This document shows positions 1-7,190 of a DNA stretch of 11,436 bases, piece by piece; the stretch's first letter is position 1, and the number at the start of each line of letters is the position of its first letter. Origin of the DNA: Elusimicrobiota bacterium (GTDB taxonomy: Bacteria; Elusimicrobiota; Elusimicrobia; Elusimicrobiales; Elusimicrobiaceae). Where the stretch lies: contig JAIRLH010000117.1 in the NCBI GenBank assembly GCA_031259485.1, forward strand, positions 1 to 11,436. Reading direction: 5' to 3'. A model generated the notes under the pieces. It searched no databases and was not told where the DNA came from. It saw only the letters and a list, made by a program, of their open reading frames with translations. A program made the position numbers and the translations under genes.

Positions 1-496
1 CTTTATGCCGATAGACGCCATTTTTTCGCCCATACTCAAGGTGCATTATGACGTAGAGCCCGCGCGCGTCGGCCAGAAGACCGACTATGACAGGCTCATA
101 CTTGAAATCACCACTGACGGCACGCTTGAGCCTCGCAAAGCGCTTCACAAAGCGGCGGTGCTGCTTTCCAAATCGCTGTATATATTCACGATAGAAGGCG
201 AAATTGCCGAGGAAGAATCAGTCCCCGTTCCTCAGGCTCAGACGGAGGCCGCGGCCAGCCCCGCGCCCGCGCTAAGCGAGAAGCAGGAGGAAATCCTTTC
301 CCAGTCCGTTGATTTTATTGAACTTTCTTCCCGCGCGGTCAACTGTCTTAAAGCCGAAGGCATCAAAACCGTGCGCGACCTTGTGCGCAAGAGCGAAGCC
401 CAGCTTAAAATGGTAAAAAATTTCGGGGCGAGGTCTCTGGAAGAGGTCAAAATAAAACTGGCCGATATGGACCTTGAACTCGGCATGAAAATCTAA
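1..496 (+). CDS. rpoA: RNA polymerase alpha subunit, C-terminal half (partial, 5' end outside window)
   Basis: Alpha subunit of RNA polymerase; it scaffolds assembly of the core enzyme and contacts UP elements and activators. The reading frame is open to the window edge, so the methionine at position 5 is internal (it sits in the family's YxPVDAxYSPV-like segment, here FMPIDAIFSPI). About 164 residues are visible: the end of the N-terminal dimerisation domain, an Ala/Pro/Glu-rich linker of about 35 residues, then the C-terminal domain. The DNA-binding surface is recognisable by comparison with E. coli as I remember it: SSRAVNC carries the R265 and N268 equivalents, and NFGARS keeps Gly and Ser with Arg in place of K298. 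The protein ends LELGMKI, close to the E. coli end. It lies 14 nt upstream of rplQ, the usual bacterial order, and the rplQ ribosome binding site overlaps its stop codon. Confidence 0.97.
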   Translation, partial: FMPIDAIFSPILKVHYDVEPARVGQKTDYDRLILEITTDGTLEPRKALHKAAVLLSKSLYIFTIEGEIAEEESVPVPQAQTEAAASPAPALSEKQEEILSQSVDFIELSSRAVNCLKAEGIKTVRDLVRKSEAQLKMVKNFGARSLEEVKIKLADMDLELGMKI

Positions 497-500
497 GGAG
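495..500 (+). promoter_or_regulatory. Shine-Dalgarno site for rplQ, overlapping the rpoA stop codon
   Basis: AAGGAG begins inside the rpoA TAA stop (494-496) and lies 10 nt before the rplQ ATG at 511. This indicates translation of rplQ from the same transcript as rpoA. It also shows that this organism uses canonical ribosome binding sites inside operons, which matters when judging the genes here that lack one. Confidence 0.8.
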
Positions 501-510
501 TGACTTTAAA

Positions 511-855
511 ATGATTAAAAATACCGGACACCGCAAACTCGGCAGAACGGCATCTCACAAAAGGGCGATGCTGGCCAATATGGCGGTAAGCATCGTCCTG
601 CACGAAGAGGTAAAAACCACATTGCAGAAAGCCAAGGAAGTCCGCCGTGAGGTGGAGGGGCTTATAACCCTCGCTAAAGCCGGCGACAAACTGGCTCTGA
701 AAAACGCCGTTAATGACACCGCGGCTTACAAGAAGCTGGTTGAGGTCCTGCCGGAAAGATACGCTAAAAGGAACGGCGGCTATACCTGCATTTACAGAGC
801 CGGCATCAGGAAAGGCGATAATGCGGAAGTAGCCATCGTAAAACTGGTGGAATAA
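511..855 (+). CDS. rplQ: 50S ribosomal protein L17
   Basis: Large-subunit ribosomal protein bL17. The 114-residue product has the family N-terminus (KLGRTASHKRAMLANMAVSI; E. coli has KLNRxSSHRxAMxxNM) and the typical C-terminal end GGYTCIYRAGIRKGDNAEVAIVKLVE. The length matches the compact bacterial form of about 115-130 residues. The start is supported by AAGGAG 10 nt upstream. It follows rpoA as in most bacteria, where it closes the rpsM-rpsK-rpsD-rpoA-rplQ block. Here its TAA stop is followed immediately by the mreB ATG, with no intergenic base, so mreB is very likely carried on the ribosomal transcript. Confidence 0.98.
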   Translation: MIKNTGHRKLGRTASHKRAMLANMAVSIVLHEEVKTTLQKAKEVRREVEGLITLAKAGDKLALKNAVNDTAAYKKLVEVLPERYAKRNGGYTCIYRAGIRKGDNAEVAIVKLVE

Positions 856-1875
856 ATGCTTATAGATTATTTAAGCGGTCTGTTGTCAAACGACATGGGC
901 ATGGATCTTGGCACCGCAAACTGCCTTATCTACGTTAAAGATAAGGGCATAGTGCTCAGCGAGCCTTCGGTTGTTGCGCTTGACAGGGACAGCGGCGAAG
1001 TCAAGGCCGTAGGCAGCACAGCCAAGCAGATGCTCGGCAGGACGCCCGCCAACATAGTAGCCGTGCGCCCGATGAAAAACGGTGTGATAGCTGATTTTGA
1101 CGTTACGCAGGAGATGATACGCTATTTCATCCGCAAGGTGCACACGCGCAAAAGCCTTTTGCGCCCGCGTATTGTAATAGGCATACCTTCGGATATTACG
1201 GGCGTTGAACGCCGCGCGGTGGAAGACGCGGCCAAACAAGCCGGCGCGCGTGAAGTTTATCTTATAGAAGAGCCTATGGCCTCCGCCATGGGCGCCAATC
1301 TGTCAATAACCGAGCCGCACGCCAGCATGATAGTTGACATCGGCGGCGGCACCACGGAAGTGGCGGTAATATCTCTCGGCGGCATGGTAGTGGCAAAATC
1401 TATAGATATCGCCGGCGATGAGCTTACCGAATGCATTATCCAGTATTTCCGCAAAAAGTACAATCTCATTGTGGGGGAAACTACGGCCGAGGACGTTAAA
1501 ATAAAAATCGGTTCAGTTTACCCGCAGGATGAGGAAACTTCCATGGAAGTCAAAGGACGCGACCAGACTCAGGGTCTGCCCCGCACGATGACTGTAACTT
1601 CCGAGGAAATCCGCCAGGCGCTTTTAGAACCTGCGCGAGCCATAGTTGAGCTTGTCAAAAGCACGCTTGAAGAAACTCCGCCGGAACTCGCTGCCGACCT
1701 TGTTGACCGCGGGCTGGTGGTGGCTGGCGGCGGTTCCCTGCTGCGCGGTATAACGGACCTTATACATAAAGAGACGGATATTCCCGTTCACCGCGCGGAA
1801 AACCCGCTTTGCTGCGTTGCTTTGGGCACCGGCAAATATTTGGAATTTTTGGCAGAAGGCAAGATAAGGAAATAG
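856..1875 (+). CDS. mreB: Rod shape-determining protein MreB (bacterial actin)
   Basis: Cytoplasmic actin-like ATPase that polymerises under the inner membrane and directs the Rod complex for side-wall synthesis. It has 339 residues against about 347 in E. coli. The actin-fold motifs appear in order: phosphate-1 DLGTAN at residues 17-22, a segment typical of the family (RPRIVIGIPSDITGVERRAV), EEPMASAMG, phosphate-2 DIGGGTTEVAVISLGG, and the adenosine motif GGGSLLRGI near the C-terminus. The ATG at 856 directly abuts the rplQ stop (TAAATG). A GGTGG stretch at 846-850 inside the rplQ end may serve as a weak ribosome binding site. A terminator-like hairpin follows at 1905-1940, before mreC, so mreB may be expressed mostly with rpoA-rplQ and only partly with mreC and beyond. 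Confidence 0.98.
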   Translation: MLIDYLSGLLSNDMGMDLGTANCLIYVKDKGIVLSEPSVVALDRDSGEVKAVGSTAKQMLGRTPANIVAVRPMKNGVIADFDVTQEMIRYFIRKVHTRKSLLRPRIVIGIPSDITGVERRAVEDAAKQAGAREVYLIEEPMASAMGANLSITEPHASMIVDIGGGTTEVAVISLGGMVVAKSIDIAGDELTECIIQYFRKKYNLIVGETTAEDVKIKIGSVYPQDEETSMEVKGRDQTQGLPRTMTVTSEEIRQALLEPARAIVELVKSTLEETPPELAADLVDRGLVVAGGGSLLRGITDLIHKETDIPVHRAENPLCCVALGTGKYLEFLAEGKIRK

Positions 1876-2013
1876 GCTTTTCGGCTGCGGGCTTTGGCTA
1901 TTATAAACGGGTGCTCTTTTAGATAGAGGGGCCCGTTTTTGCCATTGTTTATCGCGGCAATAGCCGTTCTATTTTTCGCGGAATCCCCAAGCGGTGAATC
2001 GTAATAATAAAAA
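1876..2013 (+). other. mreB-mreC intergenic region (138 bp)
   Basis: It contains the hairpin at 1905-1940. A wider pairing is also possible, GGCTATT (1896-1902) with AATAGCC (1959-1965), and a short TTGCC/GGCAA pair (1939-1943 with 1956-1960). The last overlaps the wider stem, so the two cannot form together. AATAAT at 2003-2008 matches the -10 consensus at five of six positions and ends 5 nt before the mreC ATG. A weaker TTGTTT/TTCTAT pair with a 16-nt gap lies at 1945-1972. No Shine-Dalgarno site precedes mreC. Confidence 0.4.
1905..1940 (+). terminator. Candidate terminator or attenuator between mreB and mreC
   Basis: AAACGGG (1905-1911) pairs with CCCGTTT (1932-1938), and inside it CTC (1914-1916) pairs with GAG (1926-1928) around a loop. 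The 3' arm runs into TTTTT (1936-1940). The stem is interrupted by mismatches and the U-tract is partly used in pairing, so strength is uncertain. Partial termination, leaving some readthrough into mreC, is as likely as a full stop. Confidence 0.5.
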
Positions 2014-2928
2014 ATGCAAAAAGACAAGAGTAAAAAGAAGACAGGAAATTATGAAAGCATTTATGTGCGCTGGCTGCCTGCGTTTTACGGACTGCTGGCT
2101 CTGCTTGTCATAGTTTTGCCTTTGCAGAAGCCGGTAAACTCGGCGCGTGCGGTGCTTTCTTATGTCTTTATCCCGCAGTTGCGCGCGGCCAATGCTGTCG
2201 TAGGCTATCTTGACGGCACGGGAGATGCGGTCAAGAATTTAATCAATGCCGCCGCCGAAAATAATGCTCTCAAAGATGAAATCGCCCGTCTGAGGATAGA
2301 TAACGCGCAAACCGAAGCCCTGCGCGGCGAAAACGAACGGCTCAGTATAATTTTGAACATTGCCAGACAGACGAAATGGTCTGGCATATGGGCCAAAATC
2401 GCCTATCGCGAGCCCAGCCGCCGCAGCATGGTGATAGCAGACAAAGGTTCCTACGATGGTGTCGAACTGCGGGCCCCCGTCATCGGCGTTGACGACGGGG
2501 TCGTGGGCCTGCTGGGCAAGGTTATAGAGGTAACGCCAAATACCTCAAAAATCCTGCTGAGCACTGATGATGATTTTTTTGTAACGGCGTTCCTTGATCA
2601 GAGCCGAATTGAGTGTCTCGCCGCCGGCAGCGGGCGCGGCGGTATGGCGGCAAAATATATCCCGCTGGAGACGCAGATAACCAAAGGTGAAAAGGTTTAT
2701 ACTTCAGTATCAAGCGCTTTATTCCCAGACGGAGTTTTGATAGGCTCGCTTGCCGCGTACGGCGTGCGCGATGAAAAGGACGCGGTCTTTATTTCGCCGC
2801 CGATTAAATTGGCTGTTGACCCGCTTGGCGTCAAAGAGGTTCTTATACTCGCGCCAATACCTTCCGGCGGGACTGAGCAGGGAGTCTCGGCCGCGGCGCA
2901 GACCGCGCAAAAAGGTGGCAAAAAATGA
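2014..2928 (+). CDS. mreC: Rod shape-determining protein MreC
   Basis: Bitopic inner-membrane protein of the Rod complex; its periplasmic part binds and activates PBP2. It has 304 residues. A basic cytoplasmic N-terminus (KDKSKKK) leads to one membrane segment at about residues 20-36, then a coiled coil at about 70-113 (NNALKDEIARLRIDN and following heptads), then the beta-rich MreC core. Family signatures include DKGSYDGVELRAPVIG, GVVGLLGKVIEVTPNTSKI and the segment ending FPDGVLIG. The last 25 or so residues are Gly/Ala/Gln-rich and probably disordered. No Shine-Dalgarno site precedes the ATG at 2014; a -10-like AATAAT lies only 5 nt upstream. The stop overlaps the mreD start as ATGA, implying coupled translation. 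Confidence 0.93.
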   Translation: MQKDKSKKKTGNYESIYVRWLPAFYGLLALLVIVLPLQKPVNSARAVLSYVFIPQLRAANAVVGYLDGTGDAVKNLINAAAENNALKDEIARLRIDNAQTEALRGENERLSIILNIARQTKWSGIWAKIAYREPSRRSMVIADKGSYDGVELRAPVIGVDDGVVGLLGKVIEVTPNTSKILLSTDDDFFVTAFLDQSRIECLAAGSGRGGMAAKYIPLETQITKGEKVYTSVSSALFPDGVLIGSLAAYGVRDEKDAVFISPPIKLAVDPLGVKEVLILAPIPSGGTEQGVSAAAQTAQKGGKK

Positions 2929-3419
2929 TTTTGAGGTTTATCTGTATTTTTGCAGTTTTTGTGTTTGCCACGCTTTTGCACTGGGTGTTTGTGGATATCT
3001 TTTCCCCGCTGGATATAAACGTGGGCGTCATGCTTGTTTTCGCGCTTATTACGGCCGCGCGCGCGGGCCGCGCCGCCGCTTATACTTTTGCGTTTTTCTG
3101 CGGTTTGTTTCTGGACTTTTTCGCCAATGCGATGTTCGGCGGATATGCGCTTGTGTTTACGCTGGCTGTCTTTGCTTTTCATAAAATTGAAAATAAAATA
3201 GACTTCAGCGGATCCGGCCCGCAGATTGTGCTTACTTGCCTCATAAATATGGCGGCCACGCTGGCATACGGCTTTTTGGGCAAAATCTTCACCGGCGTAT
3301 TTCTGTGGCAGGGATTCGTGAGTTTTTTGGTGGGCTCGATAATTACCGGCCTGCTTATGCCGGTAACGTATCCGTTGGCCGTTAAATATATTGCGATCCG
3401 CAGTCGGGAAGGCAAATGA
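2925..3419 (+). CDS. mreD: Rod shape-determining protein MreD
   Basis: Small polytopic inner-membrane protein of the Rod complex. The 164 residues are mostly hydrophobic, with about five or six membrane segments: roughly residues 3-22, 32-48, 50-70, 74-88, 104-124 and 132-155. The conserved acidic position in a helix is visible (FFCGLFLDFF, like the GLxxD motif of MreD). MreD sequences are poorly conserved, so identification rests equally on length, hydrophobicity and position between mreC and mrdA. It overlaps mreC by 4 nt (ATGA at 2925-2928) and mrdA by 4 nt (ATGA at 3416-3419), so all three are probably translationally coupled. Confidence 0.93.
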   Translation: MILRFICIFAVFVFATLLHWVFVDIFSPLDINVGVMLVFALITAARAGRAAAYTFAFFCGLFLDFFANAMFGGYALVFTLAVFAFHKIENKIDFSGSGPQIVLTCLINMAATLAYGFLGKIFTGVFLWQGFVSFLVGSIITGLLMPVTYPLAVKYIAIRSREGK

Positions 3420-5179
3420 AAACTGATCAATTCTTTCATACGCGGCGTTTGCGCAAGCTTTTAATAGCGGCCTGCTGCGCGGGCGCGGTAATAGCGTGGC
3501 GGCTTATTGATATACAGCTGGTCTCGCACCAGCGTTATGCGCATGCGGCGGAAGAAAACCGCACCCAGATAATATATCACACGGCTCCGCGCGGCAGAAT
3601 TCTTGCAAATAACGGCGCGGTGATTGCCGGCAATCTGCCCGCCTTTAGTCTTTATTATATGCCCGCCGGCCGGCCGCCGAATAAAGAATACACAGACGCG
3701 TTCGCCGCAGATATTTCGCTGCATCTTGCCATTCCTGAAGATGAAATTTTTCGTAAGCTGAACAATGCTTTCAAAAGCGGCAAGGCCACGCTGTTGCTGT
3801 CAAATGTTTCGCCGCAAAAAATCTTTGCCGTTGCGGAGTTGCAGGTCTATTACTCAGGCCTTTATATATTGGAAGAAACAAAGCGTTACTATCCGTTGGG
3901 TTTTTTTGCCTCCCACCTGGTGGGTTATATGGGCGCGATGGACAATAAATCCTGGTTACGGCTGGGCGGGGACGCTGATTACCGGCTCAATTCCAAAATA
4001 GGCAAAAGCGGCATAGAAAGGCATTATGAGTCTGATTTAAAAGGCCTCGACGGCGGCCTGATGCTTGAGGTGGACCATGTGGGCCGCGTCAAACGTATTA
4101 TAAAAGACAATAAATGGCGCGCGGGCAGCGATATTTACACTACGCTCAATTTTGATGCGCAGAAAGCAGCGCAGGACAGCATAAAAAAATCTCTTACTGG
4201 CCGCGGGGCCATAGTTGCGCTTGACCCTAAGACGGGCGCGGTTCTTGCCATGGTCTCCGCGCCGGATTTTGACCCTAATATTTTTGCGCCTTACGGAGAT
4301 GAGGAGGTCTTGCAGAGCAAAAAAATTTCCATACCAGAATATAATTTAGCCATACAGGGTATGTATCCGCCGGCTTCGCCTTTTAAGATAATTACGGCCA
4401 TAGCCGCCGCGCAGACGGGCCGACTTGACGTGCACGAGAAGGTGAACTGCACGGGCAAAATAATCCTGAACGGGCGCGAATTTAAGTGCTGGCACCGCCA
4501 CGGGGAAATGGATTTTATGGACGGCATGGCGCACTCCTGCGATACTTATTTTTATACGCTGGGCCTTAAGACCGGCGCTTCGCATATAGAGCAGATTGAA
4601 AGGCTGTTCCGCTTCGGCCGGCAGACCGGCATTGATTTGCCTTTTGAAAAATCCGGCAATCTTTACGGGCCGGCCAAACGCGCGCGTAATAAAACCTACT
4701 GGTTCGGCGGGGATACTTTAAATCTCTCTATCGGTCAGGGCGAGCTGCTTGTAACGCCCGTGCAGATGGCCGTCTTCGCCGCGACTTTGGCAAACAAAGG
4801 CAAAATCTGGCGGCCTTATTATATTGAACAAATCACGGATGCCGACGGCAAAAATACTTTTGAAGCCGAGCCTGAGCAGATTGCAGAAGCCAAACTTAAT
4901 GATGGCGTTTACGAGCTTATACACCAATCCTTAAAGGGCGTTGTTGATAATGCCACCGGCCGCGCAGCCAAAATAAAAGGCTTGGACGTTTACGGCAAAA
5001 CCGGCACCGCGCAGAATCCGCACGGCGATGACCACGGGTGGTTCGTCGCCTTCTCCGCGCGCGAAGGACAGGAGCCGGATTTTGCAATCGCCGTTTTAGT
5101 TGAGCACGGCAAAGGCGGCGCATCCGCAGCCGCTCCTGTGGCGCGCGAAGTTATAAAAGCCTTCTATGGGATTAAATAA
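3416..5179 (+). CDS. mrdA: Penicillin-binding protein 2 (peptidoglycan DD-transpeptidase)
   Basis: Class B PBP that crosslinks side-wall peptidoglycan with RodA; anchored in the inner membrane with its catalytic domain in the periplasm. It has 587 residues (E. coli PBP2 has about 633). There is one N-terminal membrane segment (about residues 14-32), the pedestal/dimerisation region with the PRGRI motif just after it, and then the transpeptidase domain. The three active-site motifs are present: S321-P-F-K324 (Ser nucleophile), S374-C-D376 (the SxN position, where E. coli PBP2 has SAD), and K528-T-G. The YYPLGFFASHLVGY segment is typical of PBP2. Its start overlaps the mreD stop as ATGA, and rodA follows directly, the classic mrdA-mrdB pairing. 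Confidence 0.97.
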   Translation: MKTDQFFHTRRLRKLLIAACCAGAVIAWRLIDIQLVSHQRYAHAAEENRTQIIYHTAPRGRILANNGAVIAGNLPAFSLYYMPAGRPPNKEYTDAFAADISLHLAIPEDEIFRKLNNAFKSGKATLLLSNVSPQKIFAVAELQVYYSGLYILEETKRYYPLGFFASHLVGYMGAMDNKSWLRLGGDADYRLNSKIGKSGIERHYESDLKGLDGGLMLEVDHVGRVKRIIKDNKWRAGSDIYTTLNFDAQKAAQDSIKKSLTGRGAIVALDPKTGAVLAMVSAPDFDPNIFAPYGDEEVLQSKKISIPEYNLAIQGMYPPASPFKIITAIAAAQTGRLDVHEKVNCTGKIILNGREFKCWHRHGEMDFMDGMAHSCDTYFYTLGLKTGASHIEQIERLFRFGRQTGIDLPFEKSGNLYGPAKRARNKTYWFGGDTLNLSIGQGELLVTPVQMAVFAATLANKGKIWRPYYIEQITDADGKNTFEAEPEQIAEAKLNDGVYELIHQSLKGVVDNATGRAAKIKGLDVYGKTGTAQNPHGDDHGWFVAFSAREGQEPDFAIAVLVEHGKGGASAAAPVAREVIKAFYGIK

Positions 5180-5180
5180 A

Positions 5181-6527
5181 ATGATAATAAAATTATCGGG
5201 CCAGGTAATAAAAAGGCGCAGGCTTGATTATATGTTGCTGGCCGCGCTGGTTTTACTGATTGCCACTGGTTTTTTGGTGGTGTTGTCGGCCGCGGGCGGG
5301 CTGTCCTTCGGGCGGGAAATAATACATAAATACATTTCCGCGGTGCCGCTTGCGGCGGGGGCCTTTATATTCGGCTGGCTGTTCAATTACCAAATTTATA
5401 ACGAACAGTGGAAAGCGGTTTATGTTTTTATCCTCGCGCTTCTGGGCGCGGTGCTTTTCGCGGGCGCGATCGTGCGCAATACCAGCGGATGGTTCAGGCT
5501 GGGGTCTTTTTCCGTGCAGCCGGCAGAAATTTGCCGAATAGCTTTGGTTTTGGTCGCCGCCGCTTTCCTTACGCGCAACAGCAGGAATGTAAGGGATTTT
5601 AAAACTCTGGTTTTGTTTGGCATGCTCATTGCGCCGGCATTTTTGCTTATCATGCTGCAACCGGATTTTTCTTCGCTCGTTATCACTGCGCCGGCGCTGC
5701 TTATATTGCTTTACGCGGCCGGCGTTAATTTGTTTTACTTCGCGCTTCTGGGCGCGTTTGCGCTGGCGGCCGGCGTATTCCCGATATTGTGGACTTTTAC
5801 CGCTTTGCGTCCCGAGGTCATGGAAGCCGGCGGCTTTATGTATATCATTGGCCGCACGGCGCACAGCTGGGTTTACGCGCTGGGCTTCTGCGCGGCGGTG
5901 TTGGCGGCGTTTGCGATTGTATGGCAGGGCTTAAAACAATTCCGCGTGTATCTGCCCGCGGTATTTGTTTTTATCATGGCGAGCGCGGTGATATCGGGCT
6001 TCTGGTGCGGTTTTTTTGTGAATAAGCATCTCAAAAATTACCAGCGTAAAAGGATAGAGGCCTTTTTATCGCCAGAAACAGACCCTAAAGGCGCGGGCTA
6101 TAATGTGCTGCAGGCGCGAATTGCAATGGGCGCTGGCGGCGTCACGGGTAAGGGGTTGTTTTCTGGCACGCAGTCAAAACTGGGTTTTGTACCGGAGAAA
6201 CATACCGATTTTATTTTGGCCGTTCTCGGCGAGGAGCTGGGCCTGCTAGGCACTCTGTGCGTGCTGGCTTTGTATATGGTTTTATTGTGGCGCACCGCGG
6301 CAGTAGCGGGCATGGCGGGCGACAGGTACGGCGGCTTGGTCTGTTGCGGGGTTTTCGGGATATTTTTTACTTATATGACGGTTAACTTCGGCATGCTTAT
6401 AGGTTTTGTGCCCGTGGCGGGCGTGCCGCTGCCTTTTATTTCTTACGGCGGCTCCAACCTGGTGGCGAGCATGTGGGCTTTCGGGCTGGTGGAATCCGTC
6501 TACAGCCGCAGATTAACGATGGTTTAA
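5181..6527 (+). CDS. rodA: RodA, SEDS-family peptidoglycan glycosyltransferase, enlarged form
   Basis: Integral membrane enzyme that polymerises lipid II into glycan strands, working with PBP2. I place the start at the ATG at 5181, 1 nt past the mrdA stop, with GGGA at 5168-5171 as a weak ribosome binding site. An in-frame ATG at 5166, inside mrdA, would add five residues. SEDS signatures: GWFRLGSFSVQPAEI, LQPDFSS, the segment from RKRIEAFLSPETDP through GAGYNVLQARIAMGAGG, KHTDFILAVLGEELGLLG with the catalytic Asp at residue 343, and GVPLPFISYGGS. The product is about 448 residues against 370 in E. coli. The extra residues (about 210-285, DNA 5808-6035) lie between LQPDFSS and the conserved cytoplasmic loop and include two hydrophobic stretches that could be two added helices. 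Confidence 0.95.
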   Translation: MIIKLSGQVIKRRRLDYMLLAALVLLIATGFLVVLSAAGGLSFGREIIHKYISAVPLAAGAFIFGWLFNYQIYNEQWKAVYVFILALLGAVLFAGAIVRNTSGWFRLGSFSVQPAEICRIALVLVAAAFLTRNSRNVRDFKTLVLFGMLIAPAFLLIMLQPDFSSLVITAPALLILLYAAGVNLFYFALLGAFALAAGVFPILWTFTALRPEVMEAGGFMYIIGRTAHSWVYALGFCAAVLAAFAIVWQGLKQFRVYLPAVFVFIMASAVISGFWCGFFVNKHLKNYQRKRIEAFLSPETDPKGAGYNVLQARIAMGAGGVTGKGLFSGTQSKLGFVPEKHTDFILAVLGEELGLLGTLCVLALYMVLLWRTAAVAGMAGDRYGGLVCCGVFGIFFTYMTVNFGMLIGFVPVAGVPLPFISYGGSNLVASMWAFGLVESVYSRRLTMV

Positions 6528-6534
6528 AAATGGT

Positions 6535-7185
6535 ATGATTAATAAAGAGCGTATTTTAAAATTCAGGCTCAGGTTAAGCAAAAACGCCGGCATAACGCGG
6601 CGTGAAATGCGCGATATGTTTATCAACGCGCTGCCCGCAAGCGGGCTTAGGTTTGCTCTTAACAATGGCCGGCCGAGGTTCAGCCTCGGGCCCGCCGCGG
6701 CGGACGACGAAGCGAGCGATTGTGAATACGCGGATATCTGCCTTGCGGAATATGCTCGCGCGGAAGAGATAAATTTAAAACTTGCCCCGTTTATAACTGG
6801 CGGGTTTAAGCTGGAAAGCGTAAGGGAAATCCCCTTCGCCATAAGCGCGGTGGAAAACCTGGCTGTTTTTGCAAAGTATATAATAACCGGCGTCAAAGGC
6901 GGCGCCGAAAAAATAAAAGACAGCCAAAAGATAGAATACGAGGTAGTCCATCCCAACGGCTTAAGAGAGTTTAAAAACATAAGGCCGGCAATATATAATA
7001 TAAGCGATATAGCCGGCGGCATGGAAATTATAATAAGGCTTGACGCCCTCAGGAGTATAGGCATGCGGAAGATGTTGACGATATTGCCGGGTCTGGAAGT
7101 ACAGGGGCGGGAGCCGCAGATATTGCGCCGCGCGCTGCTGTGGCAAAACGCGGCGGGCGCGCTGGAAGCGATGCAGGAGAATTAA
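6535..7185 (+). CDS. DUF2344 / TIGR03936-type radical-SAM-linked protein, divergent
   Basis: A 216-residue soluble protein that I match by pattern to the DUF2344 family, which is normally fused to or encoded beside a radical SAM protein (TIGR03960 type) and just upstream of RNase E/G. Its exact function is unknown to me; a role in RNA modification or translation is suggested by its neighbours. What fits: the N-terminal LKFRLRLSKNAG (family RxRFSKxG), NGRPRFSLGPA (family GFNPxPKISFxxP), a CEYADICLAE segment (family EYxDxxL), and the C-terminal LRRALLW (family hRTALL). What does not fit: the family SHLDL motif after RFSKxG is replaced by ITRREMRDM. No radical SAM gene lies between rodA and this gene. 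It starts 7 nt after the rodA stop and ends 5 nt before the rng ATG; the rng ribosome binding site lies inside its last codons. Confidence 0.72.
   Translation: MINKERILKFRLRLSKNAGITRREMRDMFINALPASGLRFALNNGRPRFSLGPAAADDEASDCEYADICLAEYARAEEINLKLAPFITGGFKLESVREIPFAISAVENLAVFAKYIITGVKGGAEKIKDSQKIEYEVVHPNGLREFKNIRPAIYNISDIAGGMEIIIRLDALRSIGMRKMLTILPGLEVQGREPQILRRALLWQNAAGALEAMQEN
7175..7180 (+). promoter_or_regulatory. Shine-Dalgarno site that sets the rng start
   Basis: AGGAGA lies 10 nt upstream of the ATG at 7191 and inside the end of the preceding gene. It supports 7191 as the start of rng over the in-frame GTG at 7140. The GTG would add 17 residues (Gly/Arg-rich, translated from bases that also encode the preceding protein) that have no counterpart in RNase E/G. 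Confidence 0.75.
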
Positions 7186-7190
7186 ATCTA

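Noticed and set aside
2697..3184. Open frames on both strands across the mreC-mreD junction (161 and 144 codons)
   Set aside because: Both are out of frame with clearly identified mreC and mreD, whose ATGA overlap is typical. The alternative products have no recognisable features.
4376..4543. Changed active-site motif (SCD instead of SxN) in PBP2 as a sign of inactivation
   Set aside because: E. coli PBP2 itself has Asp at this position (SAD), and the SxxK and KTG motifs are intact, so the enzyme should be active.
5253..5864. Antisense open frame of 203 codons opposite rodA
   Set aside because: Composition is rich in Arg/Gln/Lys, as expected for the complement of a membrane protein gene. 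No motif, ribosome binding site or promoter is seen.
7140..7190. GTG start that would extend rng by 17 residues
   Set aside because: The extension overlaps the preceding gene and is not family-like; AGGAGA at 7175-7180 points to ATG 7191.
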